Origin: Miltoncostaeales bacterium
Lineage (GTDB): Bacteria; Actinomycetota; Thermoleophilia; Miltoncostaeales; Miltoncostaeaceae
Reading direction: 5' to 3'
Assembly: GCA_030833665.1 (NCBI GenBank)
Contig: JAURGT010000005.1
Location: forward strand, 1-60,571
DNA: 60,571 bases
Below are positions 45,739-54,763 of the stretch, piece by piece. The notes below the pieces were generated by a model that was not told the origin of the DNA, ran no database searches, and worked only from the letters and a program-made list of their open reading frames with translations. The stretch's first letter is position 1; every line of letters starts with the position of its first letter. The position numbers and the translations under genes are program-made.

Positions 45739-46380
45739 TCATGCCTCGGTGATCACCTCTGCGCGTACCCCGGACGCATCCACCACCAGGCGCCCGATGG
45801 AGGGGCGCATGGCGTCCTCGCCCAGCTGCTGGCGGTAGCGGCGTACCACCCGGTCGGCCACTCCGGCGGCCCCGGCGCGCGGGTTCCGCCCACCCTCGAG
45901 GCTCCCCCACGGGCACACGGCACCTGGCGAGAACACCAGCACGCCATCGACCACGGCGCTGACCGCCTCATGCCAGTGACCGAACACCACCGTGTCCACG
46001 CGGTGCCCGCGGAACGCACGGGCCATCGCGCGCACGCGTCCGGCATCCCACGCCACGCGACGCCCGGCGGCCGCGTGGGCGGCCACCACAAGGGCGTCGG
46101 AGCTTCGCCGCTTTCCGTGGATCAGCCCGATGCGCCGCCTGCCGATGTTCACGATGGCGCGATCCGGCAAGGGGGGGACGTCCGGCAGGTCGTGGTCACC
46201 GCGCACGGCCACCACGGGTGCGATGTGCTCGAGCGCGGGGATCACCGATGCGTCTGAGAGATCGCCGGCGTGGAGGATGACGTCGCTGCCCGCGAGCGCA
46301 TCGAGCACCCACCGCGGGATCTCGTCGAGGAACTCGCCCACATGGGTGTCGGCGACCACCCCGATGACGAAGCCGGACAC
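45739..46380 (-). CDS. YfcE-like metallophosphoesterase
   Basis: A 213-residue calcineurin-like phosphoesterase: GVVADTHVGEF, HAGDLSDAS, VRGDHD (usual N replaced by D in GNHD), IHGK and VFGHWHEA. The acidic change in the GNHD motif may alter metal preference. It is the last gene of the pknB-ddl operon, 6 nt after ddl. YfcE-type enzymes act on phosphodiesters; the physiological substrate is unknown. It converges with the recombinase pair. Confidence 0.88.
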   Translation of the reverse strand: MSGFVIGVVADTHVGEFLDEIPRWVLDALAGSDVILHAGDLSDASVIPALEHIAPVVAVRGDHDLPDVPPLPDRAIVNIGRRRIGLIHGKRRSSDALVVAAHAAAGRRVAWDAGRVRAMARAFRGHRVDTVVFGHWHEAVSAVVDGVLVFSPGAVCPWGSLEGGRNPRAGAAGVADRVVRRYRQQLGEDAMRPSIGRLVVDASGVRAEVITEA

Positions 46381-46386
46381 CGGGGG

Positions 46387-47415
46387 TCACCCCCTGTACG
46401 CGCGGCGTGCCTCGTGGCGCTCGATGGCCAGGTCGATGAGGCGCTGCACCAGCTCGGGGTACGCGAAGCCGTCGCCCGCCATCAGGCGCCCCCATACGCT
46501 CGTGGACGTGAAGCCCGGGATCGTGTTGATCTCGGACACGTAGAGGTCCTCACCCTCGAGGAAGAAGTCCACCCGCGCGAGGCCGCTGCACCCGATGGCC
46601 TTCCAGGCGCGCACGGCGAGCTCGCGGGCGTGGTCCTGCACCGGCGCGGGCACGTCGGCGGGCACCTCGAGCCGCATGCCCCCCTCGCGGTACTTGGCGT
46701 CGTGGTCGTACCAGTCGTTCTCGTGGATGATCTCCCCGAGGGGCGATGCATGCGGGTCGTCGTTTCCGAGCAGGCCCACTTCCACCTCGCGGCCCATCGC
46801 GCGGCGCTCCACCAGCGCCTTGTCGTCGTGGGCGAAAGCCAGCTGCAGGGCGGGGCCCAGCGCCTGCTCATCGGGCACGGGGCTGATGCCGAAGCTCGAA
46901 CCCAGACGCGCCGGCTTCGCGAAGGCCGGGTAGCCGATCTCGCTGGCCACGCGCTCGCGCACGCCCGCGGCGTCGTCGAGCCACTCGCGGTGCGTGAGCA
47001 CCAGCGTCTGCACGCGGGGGATGCCCGCCGCAACGGCCACCACGTGGAACATCGCCTTGTCCATGCCGATCGCACTCGCCGCGACGTCGGCGCCCACATA
47101 GGGCGCCCCGACGGTCTCGCACAGGCCCTGCACGGTGCCGTCCTCCCCCCAGGGGCCGTGGAGCACCGGGAACACGAGGTCGATCTCGACGGGGGCGCCA
47201 CCACCCATCAGCGGCATGAGCCACGCCTGATCGCCGGCGGCGGGCACGAGGGCCACAGGTACATCGCCCAGGGCCCATGCGCCATCACGCGAGATCGTTA
47301 CCTCGAGCACCTCGTAGCGGTCCCGATCGATGGCCGTCGCCACCGAGGCGGCCGAGGCGAGCGAGACGTCATGCTCGCTGCTCCGGCCCCCGCCAAGCAC
47401 AGCGATCCTCATCAA
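46387..47415 (-). CDS. ddl: D-alanine--D-alanine ligase
   Basis: A 342-residue ATP-grasp ligase making the D-Ala-D-Ala end of the peptidoglycan stem. GGGRSSEHDVSLASA is the N-terminal substrate loop; FPVLHGPWGEDGTVQGLCE, KPARLGSSFGI and GCSGLARVDFFLE with SEINTIPGFT are family hallmarks. It overlaps the PASTA kinase gene by 4 nt, an uncommon coupling of wall-precursor supply with the growth-control kinase. Confidence 0.96.
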   Translation of the reverse strand: MMRIAVLGGGRSSEHDVSLASAASVATAIDRDRYEVLEVTISRDGAWALGDVPVALVPAAGDQAWLMPLMGGGAPVEIDLVFPVLHGPWGEDGTVQGLCETVGAPYVGADVAASAIGMDKAMFHVVAVAAGIPRVQTLVLTHREWLDDAAGVRERVASEIGYPAFAKPARLGSSFGISPVPDEQALGPALQLAFAHDDKALVERRAMGREVEVGLLGNDDPHASPLGEIIHENDWYDHDAKYREGGMRLEVPADVPAPVQDHARELAVRAWKAIGCSGLARVDFFLEGEDLYVSEINTIPGFTSTSVWGRLMAGDGFAYPELVQRLIDLAIERHEARRAYRG

Positions 47416-49436
47416 CCGGGTGGGGGCGGCTGGGATCCACCGCCCGATGACCCGCCGCCGGACGACCCGCCGCTTGGCGACGGAGCCGGTGGCTGCGAGC
47501 CGCCGCCGCCGGATGAGCCGCCACCGGATGAGCCGCCGCCGGATGAGCCGCCACCGGAGGACCCGGTGGAGATGTAGATCGTGACGGTGCTTCCCGCGGG
47601 CACCTGGCTGGTGCCGCCCGGCTCCTGGTCCACCACGATTCCGGCGGGTTGCGTGCTCTCCACCTCCGCGGTGGTCACGTTGAAGCCCAGGCTCTCGAGC
47701 TTGGAGCGCGCGGTGCTGGAGTCGCTGCCGGTGACGTCGGGCACGGTGCCGCCGCTCGACGCCGCGATGATGAGGTCCACCGACGAGCCCTTGGCCACGG
47801 AGGCGCCGCCCGAGGGGTCCTGCCCCGTGACCGTGCCGGCCGCAAGGCCCGACGATCCGTCGTCCTCGGTGACGGCGCCGACCTTGAGTCCGGCCGCGGT
47901 GATCTCGCTGCGCGCCGTGCTGATGTCGCTACCGGTGACGTCCGGCACCGTCACCTTGGTGACGCCCTTGCTCACGTAGAGCGTGATGGTGTCGCCGGAT
48001 CCCGCCTGCGAGCCGGCCTTCGGGGCCTGGCGAACGACGGTGCCGATCTCCTTGTCGCTGTCCACCTGTTCGACCGTGACGTCGAAGCCCGCCTGTTCAA
48101 GTGCGGCCTGGGCATCCTCCACGGCCTTGCCCACCACGTCGGGCACGGTCACTTCCGCCGGGCCGGATGACACCAGGATGGTCACGGTGGAGTCCTTCGC
48201 CACCTGGCTGCCGGCCTCCGGTTGGGTGCCGATCACCACGCCGAGCTGAACGGTGTCGCTGGCCTGCGTGCGCTGCGTGGGCTTGAGGCCGACGTCGGTG
48301 ATGGCCTTCGAGGCCGCGGTGGCGTCGAAGCCCGCGACGTCGGGCACGGCCACCATGTCTCCGCCGCCGCGGGTGAGCGCCAGGGCGAGCGCCACTGCGA
48401 TTGCCGCGATGAGCACGGCGACGATGCCCCAGACGGCCCGACGGTTGCCCCCGCCCTTCTTCGAGCCGCGGCCACCGCCGCGCCCATTGCCTCCGCGTCC
48501 GCCTCGTGCTGGCTCTCCCATGACTGCGGTCTCCGTGGTCGCCGCCGCGGCCGCTCCGGCGGTTGCCGTGGGCGCGGTGAGGATGAGGGTGGATTGCTGG
48601 TTGCCCGGCATCGCCGCGCGGACATCCAGCAGGGCGGCCGTGAACTCGGCCGCCGTCTGGAAGCGGTCCTCAGGGCGCTTCGACAGCGCCTTGAGCACCA
48701 CGGCGTCGAGGTCCGGCGGGATGTCCTGCACGAATACCCGGGGCGGCACGGGCGGCTCATTGATCTGCTTCATCGCCACGGTCACCGGGCGATCGCCGTC
48801 GAAGGGCACGCGCCCGGTGAGCATCTCGAACAGCACGATGCCCACGGCGTATGTGTCGCTGGCGGCGGTGGTCTCCTCGCCCTGGGCTTGCTCGGGCGAG
48901 AGGTACTGGGCCGTGCCGATCACGGATCCGGCCTCGGTCATCTGCTGGTCGGCGTCGGCGCGCGCGATGCCGAAGTCGGCCACGCGCAGGCGGCCGTCCT
49001 CGCCCACCATCACGTTCTGCGGCTTGATGTCGCGGTGGATGATCCCCGCCGCGTGCGCGGCGGTGAGCGCCGAGAGGATCTGCAGGGCGTTGTCCACGGC
49101 CACGGCGGGCTCGAGCGGGCCCTGATCGCGGATGACCTTCTTGAGGTCCGGCCCCGAGAGGTACTCCATCACGATGTAGTACGTGCCCTCGGCTCCGCCG
49201 CGGTCGTACACCGCCACGATGTTCGGGTGGTTCAGCCCCGCCGCTGCGGAGGCCTCGCGCCGGAAGCGCTCGACGAATGCCTGGTCGGCCGCGAAGCGCT
49301 CGGCCAGCACCTTGACCGCCACCTCGCGATCGAGGACCGTGTCGTAGGCGAGGTACACGGTGGCCATGCCGCCGCTGCCGATCTGGTGGCCGAGTTCATA
49401 GCGCTCGCCCAGTTCGCTGCCGGGACCGATGGTCAT
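47412..49436 (-). CDS. pknB: PASTA-domain Ser/Thr protein kinase (PknB-like)
   Basis: A 674-residue transmembrane kinase. Kinase domain 12-275: IGSGGMATVY, VAVKVLAE, HRDIKPQN, VADFGIAR and APEQAQGE-type activation segment. A Lys/Arg/Gly-rich juxtamembrane stretch precedes one helix (about 338-357). Four extracellular PASTA repeats follow, each opening with a VPDV motif, to about 640. The tail is GGSSGGG repeats with Pro. PASTA repeats bind muropeptides or lipid II. Stop of the penicillin-binding gene overlaps its ATG. Confidence 0.96.
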   Translation of the reverse strand: MTIGPGSELGERYELGHQIGSGGMATVYLAYDTVLDREVAVKVLAERFAADQAFVERFRREASAAAGLNHPNIVAVYDRGGAEGTYYIVMEYLSGPDLKKVIRDQGPLEPAVAVDNALQILSALTAAHAAGIIHRDIKPQNVMVGEDGRLRVADFGIARADADQQMTEAGSVIGTAQYLSPEQAQGEETTAASDTYAVGIVLFEMLTGRVPFDGDRPVTVAMKQINEPPVPPRVFVQDIPPDLDAVVLKALSKRPEDRFQTAAEFTAALLDVRAAMPGNQQSTLILTAPTATAGAAAAATTETAVMGEPARGGRGGNGRGGGRGSKKGGGNRRAVWGIVAVLIAAIAVALALALTRGGGDMVAVPDVAGFDATAASKAITDVGLKPTQRTQASDTVQLGVVIGTQPEAGSQVAKDSTVTILVSSGPAEVTVPDVVGKAVEDAQAALEQAGFDVTVEQVDSDKEIGTVVRQAPKAGSQAGSGDTITLYVSKGVTKVTVPDVTGSDISTARSEITAAGLKVGAVTEDDGSSGLAAGTVTGQDPSGGASVAKGSSVDLIIAASSGGTVPDVTGSDSSTARSKLESLGFNVTTAEVESTQPAGIVVDQEPGGTSQVPAGSTVTIYISTGSSGGGSSGGGSSGGGSSGGGGSQPPAPSPSGGSSGGGSSGGGSQPPPPG

Positions 49437-50887
49437 GACGTGGGCTCCCCGGGGACGGGTCCGATGGAGAGCGCGGTGCGCATGACCTCGCCGGCCACGG
49501 GAGCGGCCTCGGTGCCGCCGGTGCCCGAGGTGTCCTCGATCACCACCGCGACCGCCACCTTGGGGTTGTCGGCCGGCGCGTAGCCGATGAACCAGGCCTG
49601 GTTGCGCTCCGGGTCACCGGTCTCCGCGGTACCGGTCTTGCCGGCGATCGACAGGCCGGAGAGGCCCGCCTTGGTTCCCGTTCCCTCTGACACCACGTTC
49701 TGCATCATGCGGCCCACCTCGGATGCGATGTACGCGCTCGCAACCGAATCGACCTCCTCGGGCCTCTGCTGCCTCACCACCACGCCATCCGGCGTGATGA
49801 CGCGTCGCACCAGGTACGGGCGCATCATGCGCCCGCCGTTGCCGATCGCGCCGGCCACCATGGCCATCTGCAGTGGCGTCACCTGGAGGTTCTCCTGTCC
49901 GATCGCGATTCGGGATGCATCCTCATCGCGCTGGTCATTGGGGAGCAGCTTCCCATCACGGTACCTGCCCGACGTCGCTACTTCACCGGAGGGAAGGTCG
50001 ATCTCGGTCGGCCGACCGAAGCCGAAGAGGTTCATCTCGCCGCCGAGCTTGCGTCCACCGAGCGTATCGCCGATCTGCGCGAATGTCGTGTTGATGGAGA
50101 AAGTCAGCGCATCCGTGAGGTTGTGGAGCCCGAACTTCGCCTTGCCGGAGTTGTAGATGGGCTTGCCATCCACGACGTACACGCCCTTGTCATCGAAGGT
50201 CGAGGAGGCCGACCACTTGCCGCCGGCGAGCGCCGCGACGGCGGTGACCACCTTGAACGTGGATCCGGGTGGGTACAGGCCGGCGGTCGCCCGGTTCAGG
50301 AGCGGGGCGTCCGGCTCCTTGCGAATCGAGGCGAAGTCGCCGGCCACCTGGTTGAGGTCGAACGTCGGGGATGATGCCACTGCCAGCACCTTGCCGGTCT
50401 TCGGCTCGATCGCCACCACCGCGCCCTTGCGGCCGGAGAGCAGCGCCTCGGCCGTCTTCTGCACGCGCGTATCGAGGGTGAGGCGGATGTCCGCGCCGTC
50501 CTTGGTCTCCTCGCGCAGGCGGTCGAGGATCGCCCCGGTGCCATAGCTGCCCGCGAGGTAGCGGTTGTACTGCTGCTCGAGTCCCGTGGCCCCCTGCTGC
50601 GGCGTGGCGTAGCCCACGAGCTGGCTCGCGAGCGTGCCCTGCGGGTAGTAGCGGCGGTAGTACTTCTTGCCCTTCTCGCGGTAGGCCACGCTCTCGGCCA
50701 GCACGATCTTGTCGGCCGAGATTATGCGGCCGCGATCGACGAGGCGCTGCTTCTCCATCTTGTAGGGGTTGTCGGCGCGCTCATCGAGGCCGCCCGCCGC
50801 CACCACCTGCCAGTAGCCCAGCATCACCACGAGCAGGGCGAACGCCGATGCAAGGGCGATGTAGAGGGTGCGGATGGACCTGTTCAC
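49433..50887 (-). CDS. pbpA: Penicillin-binding protein, class B transpeptidase (PbpA-like)
   Basis: A 484-residue protein with an N-terminal membrane anchor (about 9-29) and a transpeptidase domain: SxxK at S209-K212 (GSTFK), SxN at 264-266 (SIN) and KTG in GKTGTAETG near 418. This is the actinobacterial PbpA/FtsI-like enzyme that pairs with a RodA/FtsW polymerase; its partner gene overlaps by 4 nt. It cross-links peptidoglycan outside the membrane. Confidence 0.95.
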   Translation of the reverse strand: MNRSIRTLYIALASAFALLVVMLGYWQVVAAGGLDERADNPYKMEKQRLVDRGRIISADKIVLAESVAYREKGKKYYRRYYPQGTLASQLVGYATPQQGATGLEQQYNRYLAGSYGTGAILDRLREETKDGADIRLTLDTRVQKTAEALLSGRKGAVVAIEPKTGKVLAVASSPTFDLNQVAGDFASIRKEPDAPLLNRATAGLYPPGSTFKVVTAVAALAGGKWSASSTFDDKGVYVVDGKPIYNSGKAKFGLHNLTDALTFSINTTFAQIGDTLGGRKLGGEMNLFGFGRPTEIDLPSGEVATSGRYRDGKLLPNDQRDEDASRIAIGQENLQVTPLQMAMVAGAIGNGGRMMRPYLVRRVITPDGVVVRQQRPEEVDSVASAYIASEVGRMMQNVVSEGTGTKAGLSGLSIAGKTGTAETGDPERNQAWFIGYAPADNPKVAVAVVIEDTSGTGGTEAAPVAGEVMRTALSIGPVPGEPTS

Positions 50888-52197
50888 GTGGCCGGCACCC
50901 CCCGCACGGCCTCCACGAGGCCCTGGCGGGACCGATTGCTGATGACCAGCAGGATCGCCGCGATGCCGAAGTTGACCACCACGCTCGAACCGCCGTAGGA
51001 CATGAAGGGCAGCGTCACTCCCGTGAGGGGCACGAGGCGCACCACCCCTCCGATGATGATGAAGGCCTGGAGCCCTACCACCGCCGTCAGCCCGCCCGCG
51101 AGCAGCTTCGAGAACCCGTCGCGGGCCGCCGTGGCGATTGCGAACCCGCGTGCCATGAGGAGCACGTAGAGAAGCATGACCCCGATGGCCCCGACGTAAC
51201 CGAGGTCATTGGAGACCGCGCTGAAGATGAAGTCGGTCTCCAGCGCTGGGATTCGGGGGTCCCCCCCCTCCGTCACGAGCAGCGCGCGCCCGAATCCGGG
51301 GCCCACCACCCCCCCGTCGGCGAGCGCGTACAGCGATTGCACCATCTGGTATCCGGTGCCCTGGGCGTCGCTGAAGGGGTGCAGCCACGAGTCGACGCGT
51401 GCGCCGATGCGCGGCACGGCCGCCCAGATGGCCATCGCGCCCACGGCGAAGAGCCCGATGCCGAGCCCCACGTAGAGCGGTCGCCCCGTGGCCAGGTAGA
51501 GCATGGCGAGGAAGACGCCGAAGAACAGGAGCGCCGTTCCGAAGTCGTTGAGCACCACCACCACCACGAGCGCGGCGCCCCAGAACACGAGGATCGGTGC
51601 GAGGTGGCGGAAGGCGGGCAGGTTCATGCCGAGCCGCCGCTGCGTGGGAATGGCCAGCACCTCGCGCTTCTCGCGCAGGTAGCCGGCAAGGAAGATCACC
51701 ATGAGCACCTTCGCGAGCTCTCCCAGCTGGACCCGCTGCCCCCCGCCTACCTCGATCCAGAGCCGCGAGCCGTTCACCTCGGTGCCGAAGACCATCGTGG
51801 CGACGAGCAGAAGCACGGCCGTGAGGCCGATGATGTAGCGGTAGCGCTCGAGCACGCGCTGGTCCGGCAGGAACACGATGACCGCGCAGAAGACGATGCC
51901 CCCGAGCGTCACCCAGATTGCCTGGTCGCCCGCGAGGCCCGGGTCGATGCGGTAGAGCATCGCAAGGCCGATGCCCGTGAGGGCCGCGAGTATCGGCACC
52001 AGGTACGGGTCGGACAGCGGCGCCCGGAGGCGCAGCACCGCGTGCATGACGATGAAGACCAGCGCCACGCCGAGCGCCGTCTGCCACGGGCCGGCCTGCA
52101 GCTCATCGGCCCGCGCCGAGGCACCCGCGGCGAGTCCGAGCATGCCAAGCAGCAGCGCCGGGATGAGGAAGCCCATCTCGCGCGACCTCAGGCTCAC
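50884..52197 (-). CDS. rodA: SEDS-family peptidoglycan glycosyltransferase (RodA/FtsW)
   Basis: A 437-residue multi-pass SEDS protein. The extracellular NGSRLWIEVGGG, QLGELAKVLMVIFLAGYL with its acidic residue, VVVVLNDFGTALLFFGVF and the terminal LPFMSYGGSSVVVNFGI are all present. GTG 52197 overlaps the PP2C stop (GTGA) and starts just before the first helix; the frame continues upstream as a shadow of the phosphatase gene. RodA rather than FtsW is suggested by linkage to pbpA and pknB. Confidence 0.94.
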   Translation of the reverse strand: MSLRSREMGFLIPALLLGMLGLAAGASARADELQAGPWQTALGVALVFIVMHAVLRLRAPLSDPYLVPILAALTGIGLAMLYRIDPGLAGDQAIWVTLGGIVFCAVIVFLPDQRVLERYRYIIGLTAVLLLVATMVFGTEVNGSRLWIEVGGGQRVQLGELAKVLMVIFLAGYLREKREVLAIPTQRRLGMNLPAFRHLAPILVFWGAALVVVVVLNDFGTALLFFGVFLAMLYLATGRPLYVGLGIGLFAVGAMAIWAAVPRIGARVDSWLHPFSDAQGTGYQMVQSLYALADGGVVGPGFGRALLVTEGGDPRIPALETDFIFSAVSNDLGYVGAIGVMLLYVLLMARGFAIATAARDGFSKLLAGGLTAVVGLQAFIIIGGVVRLVPLTGVTLPFMSYGGSSVVVNFGIAAILLVISNRSRQGLVEAVRGVPAT

Positions 52198-53399
52198 GGG
52201 CGGCCCCCCGCCTGCGGCACCTTCCACTCCTGCGGCATTCCGTAGCGCCAGATGAGGCGCGTGGCGAGCGCCGTGGCCTCGCCCTCGCCCTTGATGCCCT
52301 GGTCGAGGGCGGATGGGTCCTCGGCCTCCACCACGCGCGCCGGCAGGCCGAGTGGGCGCCCGTCGTCGAGCAGCGACATGCCCAGCGGGGAGTAGGGGAG
52401 GCCCGCGTAGAGCCGCACCTGGCCCGCTTCGTCGGCCTGCACCACGTGCGAGCGGGATGCCGCCCATACCGTGAGGCCCATGATGACGCCCGCCACCGCC
52501 AGCACGGCGGCCCCCGCGACGAGGAGCTTCGACCGGGCGGTGGGCACGCGCTCGAGCACGCGCCCGGGCTCGGGCGCGCGGGCGGTGCGCGCACCGGGCT
52601 CCACCATCGGGCGCGGCAGCACGGCCACGCGCGGCGTGGACGGCACGAACTCCAGCGCCGCGGGCACCTCGGCGGCATCCCCCTCGCCCACGCGCGCAAG
52701 CACCACGGTGGCGTTGTCCTCGCCGCCCGATTCATCCGCGGCCGCGAGCAGCGCGAGGGCGGCGTCATCGAGCGAGGCGTCGTCGGCGAAGGCGCGCCTG
52801 ATTGCCGCGTCGCCCACAGCCGCGGACACGCCATCGGTGCAGAGCATCACCACGTCGCCGGGCTCCACCCCCACCTGGAACGCATCGGCGCTCACCTTGT
52901 CCGCCGCCCCGAGCGCCTTGGTGATGACGTTGCGCTGCGGGTGGCGGTCGGCCTGCTCCTCGGTGAGCGCGCCGCCGCGCACCAGCTCGGCCACCACCGA
53001 GTGATCGTCGGTGAGCCGGCGCAGCTCGCCATCGCGCACGAGATAGGCCCGGGAGTCACCCACGTGCACCACGTAGAGCCGGCCGTCATCCGCCAGCAGG
53101 CACGCCGTCACGGTAGTGCCCATTCCCGTCCGCCCCGCGTCGCCCGACGCCGATCGGCGGATGTCTGCGTTCGCGCGTTGCACGGCCTTGCGCAGGTCGC
53201 CGGGACGCGGCTTCTCGGGCAGGGCGTCGAGGGCGGCCACGGCCATCCCGGCTGCGACCTCGCCCGCCTGCGCGCCGCCCATGCCGTCGGCAACGGCCAT
53301 CACCGGGGGCCGCGCGAGATGGCGGTCCTCATTGTGGCCGCGCACGCGGCCCACGTCGGTTGCCCGCGCGATCTCGACCCATGCGAGGCGCGCGGTCAT
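52194..53399 (-). CDS. Membrane-anchored PP2C Ser/Thr phosphatase (PstP-like)
   Basis: A 401-residue PPM-family phosphatase. Catalytic domain about 8-240: VRGHNEDRH, AVADGMGGAQAGE, GMGTTVTACLL, VHVGDSRAYL, LCTDGV and GGEDNATVVL supply the metal-binding Asp residues. A linker, one membrane helix (about 290-312) and a small outside domain of about 90 residues follow. This is the expected PstP that opposes PknB. It overlaps the second phosphatase gene by 4 nt. Confidence 0.94.
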   Translation of the reverse strand: MTARLAWVEIARATDVGRVRGHNEDRHLARPPVMAVADGMGGAQAGEVAAGMAVAALDALPEKPRPGDLRKAVQRANADIRRSASGDAGRTGMGTTVTACLLADDGRLYVVHVGDSRAYLVRDGELRRLTDDHSVVAELVRGGALTEEQADRHPQRNVITKALGAADKVSADAFQVGVEPGDVVMLCTDGVSAAVGDAAIRRAFADDASLDDAALALLAAADESGGEDNATVVLARVGEGDAAEVPAALEFVPSTPRVAVLPRPMVEPGARTARAPEPGRVLERVPTARSKLLVAGAAVLAVAGVIMGLTVWAASRSHVVQADEAGQVRLYAGLPYSPLGMSLLDDGRPLGLPARVVEAEDPSALDQGIKGEGEATALATRLIWRYGMPQEWKVPQAGGRP

Positions 53400-54145
53400 C
53401 TCGTGGTCGCCGCCTCCCGCGTGACGGCGTCAACGCGTGCCAGCACCACCGTCACGTTGTCCGGGCCGCCCGCGGCATTTGCCCGCTGCACGAGCAGCTC
53501 GGCGGCGTCCTCGAGCGTGAGCGCCGCCTCCACCACCTCGAGCATCTCGTCGTCGGTCACCGGCCCGGAGAGCCCGTCGGTGCACAGCAGCACCACGTCG
53601 CCGGGCTCCAGGTCCACGCGCATGGCATCGATGTCGATATCGGCATCCACGCCGAGCGCGCGCGTGATCACGTGCCGCGCGGGGTGGCTCTCGGCTGCAT
53701 CGGCTGCCAGCGTGCCGCGCCGCACCATCTCGGCAACCACCGAGTGGTCCTGGGTCACCTGGATGATCCGCCCCTCGCGGATCAGGTATGCGCGGGAATC
53801 GCCGACGTGCACGAGGTACAGGATGCCGTCTTCGAGCAGCGCGGCCGTGGCGGTGGTTCCCATGCCGGTGAGGTCCGGGTTGCCCGTGGCGGCGCGGGCG
53901 ATGGCCCGGTTGGCCTCCTTCAGCGCCGCGAGCAGGGCCGTGGGGTCGGTCGTCGACCCCACGCCGCGCAGGGCGTCCACGGCCATGCCGGCCGCCGTGC
54001 CGCCGCCGAGGTGCCCGCCCATGCCGTCGGCCACGGCGATGAGCGGGGGCGCCAGCAGGTCGCGGTCCTGGTTGTCCGAGCGCACGCGGCCGACATCCGA
54101 TGCCGACGCCAGCTCGATGAGCGCCAGGTCCGAGCGCGGGCTCAT
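53396..54145 (-). CDS. Soluble PP2C Ser/Thr phosphatase (second copy)
   Basis: A 249-residue PPM phosphatase consisting of the catalytic domain alone: VRSDNQDRD, AVADGMGGHLGG, GMGTTATAALL, VHVGDSRAYL, LCTDGLSG and GGPDNVTVVLAR. It has no membrane helix. It is clearly paralogous to its neighbour (same motifs in the same order), so a local duplication is likely. ATG 54145 follows GGGAGGA and overlaps the fhaB stop. Standard actinobacterial clusters carry only one phosphatase here. Confidence 0.93.
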   Translation of the reverse strand: MSPRSDLALIELASASDVGRVRSDNQDRDLLAPPLIAVADGMGGHLGGGTAAGMAVDALRGVGSTTDPTALLAALKEANRAIARAATGNPDLTGMGTTATAALLEDGILYLVHVGDSRAYLIREGRIIQVTQDHSVVAEMVRRGTLAADAAESHPARHVITRALGVDADIDIDAMRVDLEPGDVVLLCTDGLSGPVTDDEMLEVVEAALTLEDAAELLVQRANAAGGPDNVTVVLARVDAVTREAATTR

Positions 54146-54750
54146 TCCTCCCACCTCAGGACGGTCTCGCCCACGCGGATCTCATCGCGCAGGTGCAGTT
54201 GCTGCTCGCCAGAGATGCGGCGGCCGTTCACGTAGGTGCCGTTGAGCGAGCCCAGGTCCTCGACGAACCAGAAGTGGCCCTTGCGGAACACCCGCGCATG
54301 GCTGGTGGAGATGAACTGGTCGGTGATCGGGATGCGGCTGCCGCGTGAGCGGCCGATCGTTGCGCCGCCGGCGACGTCGTAGGTGGTGCCTACCGGAAGG
54401 GTGCTGGAGCGGCTCACCACGAGGTGCGGCTCTGCGGCGGCCGCGGCGTGCACCACCTCGGGGCGCGCGGACTCCGAAAGCGGCGGCTCCGGGCGTGCCT
54501 TGCGCCGTCCCCAGCGCGGCGCGGCCTCGGCACCGGGCGCCGCCACGGCCGCCGCGCCCACCACCTCGGTAGGTGCGGCCGGGGCAGACGGCATCGGCGC
54601 CGGGGCGGGTGGCTCCGGCTGCTTGGGTGGCGTCATCTCGAGCTCCGACGACTTCAGCGCGCGCGTGGACGCGCGGACCACGAAGGCGATGAACAAGTAG
54701 AGGAGCAGGAGGAAGACGGCCTGCCCGATGATGAGCCCCGTCTCTGTCAC
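54142..54750 (-). CDS. fhaB: FHA-domain protein with membrane anchor (FhaB-like)
   Basis: A 202-residue protein with an N-terminal membrane helix (about 6-26), a Pro/Ala-rich linker and an FHA domain (about 120-198): ATIGRSRGSRIPI, STSHARV, LGSLNGTYVNG and LRDEIRVGETVLRW. FHA domains bind phosphothreonine made by the kinases encoded in this operon. Mycobacterial FhaB interacts with the divisome. It starts 13 nt after fhaA. Confidence 0.93.
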   Translation of the reverse strand: MTETGLIIGQAVFLLLLYLFIAFVVRASTRALKSSELEMTPPKQPEPPAPAPMPSAPAAPTEVVGAAAVAAPGAEAAPRWGRRKARPEPPLSESARPEVVHAAAAAEPHLVVSRSSTLPVGTTYDVAGGATIGRSRGSRIPITDQFISTSHARVFRKGHFWFVEDLGSLNGTYVNGRRISGEQQLHLRDEIRVGETVLRWEE

Positions 54751-54763
54751 GGCGCGCCCCGGG

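Noticed and set aside
47440-47580. Short tandem repeats that might suggest a CRISPR or variable repeat locus
   Set aside because: They encode the GGSSGGG tail of the PASTA kinase; units are short, degenerate and in frame, with no spacers.
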